Positions 58,312 through 64,000 of a DNA stretch of 64,000 bases are shown here, piece by piece (position 1 is the stretch's first letter; each line of letters opens with the position of its first letter). A program made the translations under genes and the position numbers. The DNA is from Clostridiales bacterium (GTDB lineage: Bacteria > Bacillota > Clostridia > Oscillospirales > CAG-272). Under the pieces are notes generated by a model, which was given only the letters and a program-made list of their open reading frames with translations, had not been told where the DNA came from and made no database searches. The DNA lies in contig JAAVZO010000032.1 in NCBI GenBank assembly GCA_022791685.1, positions 1-64,000 of the forward strand, written 5' to 3'.

Positions 58312-59781
58312 ATGAACCAGAGAAAATGCAACCTTCGCAAAGCAGAAATTTGTATTGCAGCACTGTTAATGCTTAACACATTGCTTTTATCGTGTGGGAA
58401 TGAATCGAAAACTCCAGACTCAGATGTGACAGACAGCTTAGTTGATACCGATAACTCAGTTGATACTGATGGGAAAAATGAGCTTAAAGTTATAGACCTT
58501 GGCGGAAAAGATATAAATGTACTTATTCGCAGTGAATGGAGCTATGAATTTATGGTTGAGGAAGAGAGCGGTGACCTTGTTTCTGACGCTATTTTCCGAC
58601 GGAATCAGCGTGTCAGTGAGAAGTACAACTGTAATTTCAATTTTATCGACTATCCGGGAAACTGGGCAAATCATGAGGCGTTTGGCAATACGATCCATAA
58701 CAGTGTAATGGCTGGCGACGGCGCATTCGATTTTATTGCCGGATATGAAGCCTGCATTCCAATTTATGTAAACAACGGTGATTTGCTTAACCTGCTCGAT
58801 CTTCCGTACCTTGATTTGTCTGCCGATTGGTGGACTCAGCAGGGTGTTGACGCTCTGACTATTAACGGCAAATGCTATATGGCAGGCGGCGATATCGCAA
58901 CGACGATGGTTGAAGGTATATTCTGTATGTACTATAACAAGCGTCTTGCGGAGGAAAATAATATCGGCGACATATATCAGATGGTACGCGATCACACATG
59001 GACGCACGATAATATGCTCAAGATGATATCTGATGTTGCGCGTGACCTAAATGGTGACGGCAATATGGATGAGAATGACCAGTATGGTTTTATGACGCGT
59101 GAAGCCCTTGTCAGAAACTATATGGTGGCATACGACACGCCGACACTCGGCTATAACGACGCTGGCGGATTTGATATTATATGGTACAATGAGCATACAA
59201 TTTCGGTGGTTGAAAAAATTGTCGACCTTGCAAATGGAAAGGATACTTTCATATATAATGATGTGCCGATAGCCGATTATCAGGCGATGTTTACTTCAGG
59301 AAAGGTGTTTATTATGCCTGAACGTATTGGCACTGCATCTAAGCTTCGCGGGATGGACGATGACTTCGGCATAATCCCGTATCCGCTGTTTGACGAAAAT
59401 CAGACCGACTATATGACTACGACTGAAGATGTAGCGTCGATGATATGTATTCCCATGGACGCGCCAGACCCTGATACAAGCGCATTGATCATAGAGGCAC
59501 TGTGTCGTGATTCACATGAAAATGTAACTCCAGTGTTATATGATAGAGCATTGAAGGGAAAGTACGCTCGTGATGAAGAATCGGCACAAATGCTTGATCT
59601 TATTCGTCAAAGTCTTACATTTGACTGCGGCTGGGTGAACAGTCAGGTAACACAATTAGGCGCATGGGTGTATTATCAGATGGCAGTTGGAAATGATAAG
59701 AATTTTGCGTCTTGGTATGCGTCGAATGAGTCTTCACTAAAAGCGAATGTTGAAGAATTTATGAAGGCATACACTGATTAA
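58312..59781 (+). CDS. Extracellular solute-binding lipoprotein
   Basis: LLMLNTLLLSCGNES lipobox; FRRNQRVSEKYNCNF; DFIAGYEACIPIYVNNGDLLNLLDLPYLDLSADWWTQ. Confidence 0.85.
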   Translation: MNQRKCNLRKAEICIAALLMLNTLLLSCGNESKTPDSDVTDSLVDTDNSVDTDGKNELKVIDLGGKDINVLIRSEWSYEFMVEEESGDLVSDAIFRRNQRVSEKYNCNFNFIDYPGNWANHEAFGNTIHNSVMAGDGAFDFIAGYEACIPIYVNNGDLLNLLDLPYLDLSADWWTQQGVDALTINGKCYMAGGDIATTMVEGIFCMYYNKRLAEENNIGDIYQMVRDHTWTHDNMLKMISDVARDLNGDGNMDENDQYGFMTREALVRNYMVAYDTPTLGYNDAGGFDIIWYNEHTISVVEKIVDLANGKDTFIYNDVPIADYQAMFTSGKVFIMPERIGTASKLRGMDDDFGIIPYPLFDENQTDYMTTTEDVASMICIPMDAPDPDTSALIIEALCRDSHENVTPVLYDRALKGKYARDEESAQMLDLIRQSLTFDCGWVNSQVTQLGAWVYYQMAVGNDKNFASWYASNESSLKANVEEFMKAYTD

Positions 59782-59799
59782 TTAAAAATAAATAAGTAA

Positions 59800-59829
59800 C
59801 AAATCGCCGTGCTTATGCGCGGCGATTTG
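59800..59829. terminator. Terminator hairpin
   Basis: CAAATCGCCGTGCttatGCGCGGCGATTTG. Confidence 0.75.
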
Positions 59830-59842
59830 TTTGTATACGTTA

Positions 59843-61942
59843 TTATTTTCTCAATTTTCTCAGGCATTCGAGGATCACGTACGCAATAAATGACGCGAAG
59901 CCGTGATTTCTGCTCTCACTTCCCGCCAGAGTTTCCCAGAAAGTTCCGGTTTCAACTGCCATAGGTGCATACAGTGTCTTGATTTCTTCAAGGTTTTGCT
60001 TGTAGTATCCGAGCTTCATCATTGTTTCGACTCGAATTGCATATCCGATGAACAAATCGAGCGGCTCAACTTCAACGTCAAGCGACTTGATATCGCCGTT
60101 TACGCCGAGCTTTTCTATAACTGTCTTTGTGAATTCAGTGTATTCAGGTGCATTAGCGTCGATTATATCGAAGAACATCGCTTCATGCTGACATATTGCC
60201 GATCGATCTTCTTGCACGATAAGCTCACCATTTTCATTGCGTATCGCATGGTCACGAAATAGCTTGCCGTCGAAGGACTGCCGTACAATTTCGTTGCGGA
60301 TCTTATCCGCTTTTTTATTAAGTTCAGGCTTTGACAGTATCTTTGCCGCAACTCGCAGCATACCGCAGTAGAGCATATTTGTCGGATAATTTACGTCCTG
60401 TACCCAATTATTCGCGCGTGTCCATTCAACGAAGTTCCAGAACGGTAGCTTTTCAAGCAGTCCGTCACTGTTTTCAAATCCGGCAAAGTAGTTGACGGTA
60501 TTTTCGACAAGCTGAGCAAATGGCGCAGTATCTCCGCCACGTTCTTCAAATCCTCCGAGTTCCATTATATACCACATAGTCCACTGCGGTATAGTTTCAT
60601 AAGCAAGATTTTCGCTTGGATAGCATTCCGGAAGCAGTCCGAGCGGCAGAGGATTTTCTTTATTTAAGCGGAAGTTGTCGAGAAAATATTTCTCGCAATC
60701 GATAGAGCCTGTAAAGAGAAATGAGGTCTTACCTGTGAAAAAGCTGTCGCATAGCCATCCAGCACGCTCGCGTCCGGGGCAGTCCATAAAGCAGTCGACC
60801 GTATTCTGGCGGAAGCCCTCATATGCGGCGGATATGAGTATGTCGAGCTTTTCGTCACCGGTCTTCAGTGCGAGCGGTTTTACTGGATAGCAGTATTCGC
60901 GCAGAGTAAATTCGCAGTCTTCAATGCTTCCAGATTCGACAAGTATTCCGATATATTTGAATGAGTAGCATTCAAACGATTCGAGTTCGTGGATTCCGGT
61001 AGGCAAGCGGTATTTGATTATGTTGAGCACTGATTTAGTGCCGTTTCCAAAATGAATGTTTCCGTTACTCAAACGCTGTTCAGCGAAAACTACGTATATT
61101 GTCGATGGCTTAACCGCATTTATTTTTGTTCGGATAAATCCGGCGCTGATATGCGGGAATTTGTATTCCGCAAACTGTCCGGCGTTTAATTTGCTCGCGT
61201 CAATCGATGAGTCAGCGGTAAATGTCGAATCAGTCGCTCTGATGACATCATTCGGACAGTCAGAATATGTATATCCTTTTACGGTGTCATCAATGTTGAA
61301 ATAACGCGCGAGACTAAGCTCTGCGGAGTTTATCGGTTTGTAATTTCCAGCGCGTGTGAATTCAGCCGCTGGAGTGATATTGAATTTTGGTATAGCAAAT
61401 CCGCGTTCGATGTACTCGCGTCTGAGCTCGATTTCTTCAAGCTCTTCACCATCGAAGTCGCCGTTTTTCCAACCTGCAAGCGGCGAATCCTGATACCAAA
61501 CCTCGGTGAATGCGCGCTGATAGCTATATCGCGGCACTTTCTGTTCGCGAAGTCCAGTAATTGAGATACCATTGAAGTCGCGTCCGGTGTATGCGATACA
61601 CTCTCCGTCAGCTGACAGCTCTGCTTGAATAAATGATGGAATTTTCAGCGTATAGAATGATGGGCAATAATATCCTGCGACTTCAATTGCAAGTGTGTTT
61701 TCACCTACGATCGGTTTGAGTTCAATTTCATCGCAGCGCATATATCCGTGGGGACCACGAGCCGGACCATAATGTATAAAATTGCCGTTGAGTGTTACAC
61801 GGTATAGCGTAGCGCCGGATAAAACGAGCGAATATTTTTTGCCGGATTCAGCACTGAACTTGCAGACGAAGCCTGCCTGATAGTTCATTTCACAGCTCTT
61901 ATCCTTGATAAAAACCGGTTTTGCGTGGGTAAAGTAATTCAT
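59843..61942 (-). CDS. Alpha-L-rhamnosidase-like (GH78-like) protein
   Basis: ATLYRVTLNGNFIHYGPARGPHGYMRCDEIEL; TVDCFMDCPGRERAGWLCDSFFTGKTSFLFTG; start ATG at 61942. Confidence 0.82.
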   Translation of the reverse strand: MNYFTHAKPVFIKDKSCEMNYQAGFVCKFSAESGKKYSLVLSGATLYRVTLNGNFIHYGPARGPHGYMRCDEIELKPIVGENTLAIEVAGYYCPSFYTLKIPSFIQAELSADGECIAYTGRDFNGISITGLREQKVPRYSYQRAFTEVWYQDSPLAGWKNGDFDGEELEEIELRREYIERGFAIPKFNITPAAEFTRAGNYKPINSAELSLARYFNIDDTVKGYTYSDCPNDVIRATDSTFTADSSIDASKLNAGQFAEYKFPHISAGFIRTKINAVKPSTIYVVFAEQRLSNGNIHFGNGTKSVLNIIKYRLPTGIHELESFECYSFKYIGILVESGSIEDCEFTLREYCYPVKPLALKTGDEKLDILISAAYEGFRQNTVDCFMDCPGRERAGWLCDSFFTGKTSFLFTGSIDCEKYFLDNFRLNKENPLPLGLLPECYPSENLAYETIPQWTMWYIMELGGFEERGGDTAPFAQLVENTVNYFAGFENSDGLLEKLPFWNFVEWTRANNWVQDVNYPTNMLYCGMLRVAAKILSKPELNKKADKIRNEIVRQSFDGKLFRDHAIRNENGELIVQEDRSAICQHEAMFFDIIDANAPEYTEFTKTVIEKLGVNGDIKSLDVEVEPLDLFIGYAIRVETMMKLGYYKQNLEEIKTLYAPMAVETGTFWETLAGSESRNHGFASFIAYVILECLRKLRK

Positions 61943-61962
61943 ATGTTTCCCTCGATTATAAA

Positions 61963-62973
61963 TTATAGGTTTGGATACTGTTTTTCGAGTATGTTCTTGA
62001 CGACCGGTTCTACGCACTGAGCCATACGGTAGAATCCGAGGTCATTCGGATGACAACAGTCGCAGGTACAGAGATGTCTGTCTGTATCGCCGAAGAAACT
62101 CTGACCGTCAATAAAGTACACGTTATTATCTCCATCGGCGAGCGCGTGCTCGTATGTAGCGCGGATAATATCACGTCGCTGAACGTTTTCAGAAGAATAG
62201 TCGAAGTCTGGCTTTGTCATTATTATAATTGGAAGCGTAGGATTCTTCTCGCGTATACGCTTAAAGAAGGGTTCGTGAGTCTTGGCTAAATGTTCGATTG
62301 ATGGAGCGTTATGGTCATAGTCGAGCACAAATATGCTCATTGTGATAGTGTTGATAAGGTCAGCCATTTCAGGCTCTCCCTTTGCGTTTCCAGAAAAACC
62401 ATAATTGTAGTAATCTACATCAAGATGGTTGGAAATTATTGCGTTATATGCGTTTGTGATACGGTTGCAGCAGCCGCCTTCAGTAATGGAAGAGCCGTAA
62501 AACAGCATTGCCGGATAACGATATGGAGTAGGAGCTTCAACTATTGCGTTATCCTCAACGAGAACTTCAAAGTCCGCAATGATCTCATTTCTTGGCAGGA
62601 ATAGGGTAATGTCCTCCATTTCAGAGCTCTTATAGAAGGTCTTTTCAGCGGTTTTAGTGTTGTAATCCGGCGGGAACACAAGTCCGGCAAAACGTGCGTC
62701 GGAGCGCTTTCCGATGAGCACATTTACAGATTGGCAGGCAAATATTGACATACCGATATCTGGAGAAAGGGTTTCGAGTGATAGCTTTATGGTGAATTTA
62801 GTGGAATTTGTTCGGAAGCATACACGCATTCCGGGGCAGCGGCGACCGAGAAATTCGAGGCTGGGCAGCTTTTCACGGTATTCAGCAGGAATGCGTTCAA
62901 GCAGGTGATTCTGCTCGTAGAACGGAAGTCCATGTACCTCAAGTGGTGAATCAGAGTATTTATATGCTTTCAT
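61963..62973 (-). CDS. SGNH/GDSL hydrolase family protein
   Basis: AMLFYGSSITEGGCCNR; YYNYGFSGNAKGE; HPNDLGFYRMA. Confidence 0.85.
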   Translation of the reverse strand: MKAYKYSDSPLEVHGLPFYEQNHLLERIPAEYREKLPSLEFLGRRCPGMRVCFRTNSTKFTIKLSLETLSPDIGMSIFACQSVNVLIGKRSDARFAGLVFPPDYNTKTAEKTFYKSSEMEDITLFLPRNEIIADFEVLVEDNAIVEAPTPYRYPAMLFYGSSITEGGCCNRITNAYNAIISNHLDVDYYNYGFSGNAKGEPEMADLINTITMSIFVLDYDHNAPSIEHLAKTHEPFFKRIREKNPTLPIIIMTKPDFDYSSENVQRRDIIRATYEHALADGDNNVYFIDGQSFFGDTDRHLCTCDCCHPNDLGFYRMAQCVEPVVKNILEKQYPNL

Positions 62974-63321
62974 TTTAATCGACTCCTTAAAAATATTTCA
63001 TTATGATTATAATAAAATGGAAATTACTAATGCAATTGTACCATATATTTTATGAGTTGTCAAGAGATTTGAAAAATCAAATTATATATCAGATAATCTG
63101 AATTGAGCATTGAATAGGTACTTACAGCACAAATCCATAATTAGCAAATATATCCAATTATTCGAGACAATATTTGGCAAATGTACCACTTGACTGGGAT
63201 GGGAATATATGGTATAATAGTACACGTAAGGCAGATTTACCGCGATATAGCACAGATTATTGAGTATGTGGAAGCTGCGAAGATTATTGCTGATAAGCGA
63301 AAAGGTAAAGGTCGGAAAATA

Positions 63322-63362
63322 ACAGACGTGCTCGATAATCATCTATTATTGAACACGTCTAA
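63322..63362. repeat. Inverted repeat (IR family copy C)
   Basis: CAGACGTGCTCGATAAT catct ATTATTGAACACGTCTAAT about 30 nt upstream of spo0A. Confidence 0.7.
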
Positions 63363-63393
63363 TCTAACCGGCATAGAAAGGGATGGTCATAAA

Positions 63394-64000
63394 ATGAATA
63401 ACACAGTCAGGATATTGGTTTGCATGAACGATCGTAAGGAACGTGAAGAAATAATCAATCTATTGGAAGGCACAGGATTTTCATGCGTCTATGAAGCGGC
63501 AGGTAAAGATGAGGCGGAGAGCAGCATTAGGACACTTCGCTGCAATATGGTAATATGTGACGCTATGCTTGATGGCGGCGAGGGTATGCAGCTTATCTTT
63601 GCAGATAAGAAGCGTGCTGTTGAAAATAGCACAAAACCCGCTTCGTTTATTTATATTGGAGATAATGAATCGGAGAATATTCTGCGTGAGGTCTGCCGTC
63701 AGAATAACGCAATGTTCTTAATTCGACCTTACGAAACCTCCGAGCTTTGTGAGGTGGTATTCCATCTTGCATCCGATATCAGAAATGCTGTACGAAATGA
63801 AAGCGCGTTGTCTATAGCGAGAAATGCGGACGAACCTCTTGAAGCGCAGATCTCACGTATACTGCACAATATTGGAATCCCAGCACACATCAAAGGATAC
63901 ACATATCTTCGCACTGCGATAATAATGACGGTTGAAGATCCTGACATAATCAACTTTGTCACAAAATCACTTTATCCGAGTGTAGCTAAGAAATACAGTA
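63394..64000 (+). CDS. spo0A: Sporulation transcription factor Spo0A, 3'-truncated by the window edge
   Basis: Absent from the ORF track; my translation gives MNNTVRILVCMNDRKEREEIINLLEGTGF... and C-terminal EPLEAQISRILHNIGIPAHIKGYTYLRTAIIMTVEDPDIINFVTKSLYPSVAKKYS, the Spo0A DNA-binding domain signature (IPAHIKGYxYLRxAI). Confidence 0.9.
   Translation, partial: MNNTVRILVCMNDRKEREEIINLLEGTGFSCVYEAAGKDEAESSIRTLRCNMVICDAMLDGGEGMQLIFADKKRAVENSTKPASFIYIGDNESENILREVCRQNNAMFLIRPYETSELCEVVFHLASDIRNAVRNESALSIARNADEPLEAQISRILHNIGIPAHIKGYTYLRTAIIMTVEDPDIINFVTKSLYPSVAKKYS

Noticed and set aside
58456-59007. 183-aa antisense ORF within the SBP gene
   Set aside because: No recognisable features; overlaps a confident CDS.

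Overview
The window is a segment of a Clostridia/Ruminococcaceae-like Firmicute genome; this is inferred from gene content, including a 3'-truncated spo0A. It has two parts. (1) About 1-18.5 kb is an accessory island. It starts beside a tRNA with a CAU anticodon and carries mobile-element remnants. Its main content is an apparently unusual RiPP-like locus: two large proteins that share an MTSSEY leader and a CxxC/CxxxC cysteine-repeat stalk but have different C-terminal domains; a radical SAM/SPASM enzyme; a DUF1906-like glycoside hydrolase; and an operon with two carrier proteins, an adenylate-forming ligase, two BtrH/C39-like proteins, a CYTH protein, a thymidylate-kinase-like protein and a nucleotidyltransferase. 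Three transcription units of this locus share the motif ATGTTTAC-N15-ACTCTTTA upstream. (2) About 19-64 kb is more ordinary: glycan-utilisation islands (orphan solute-binding lipoproteins, AraC regulators, GH99-like/GH28/GH78-like/GH110-like enzymes, SGNH hydrolase), pfkA, a housekeeping run ftsH-hpt-tilS-dnaB-rplI-gdpP-DUF2232, a BlaI/BlaR1-like pair, and spo0A at the right edge. A dispersed inverted-repeat family (core TAGAC-n-TGTTCGATAAC) lies upstream of several genes. All family assignments are by eye; no searches were run.
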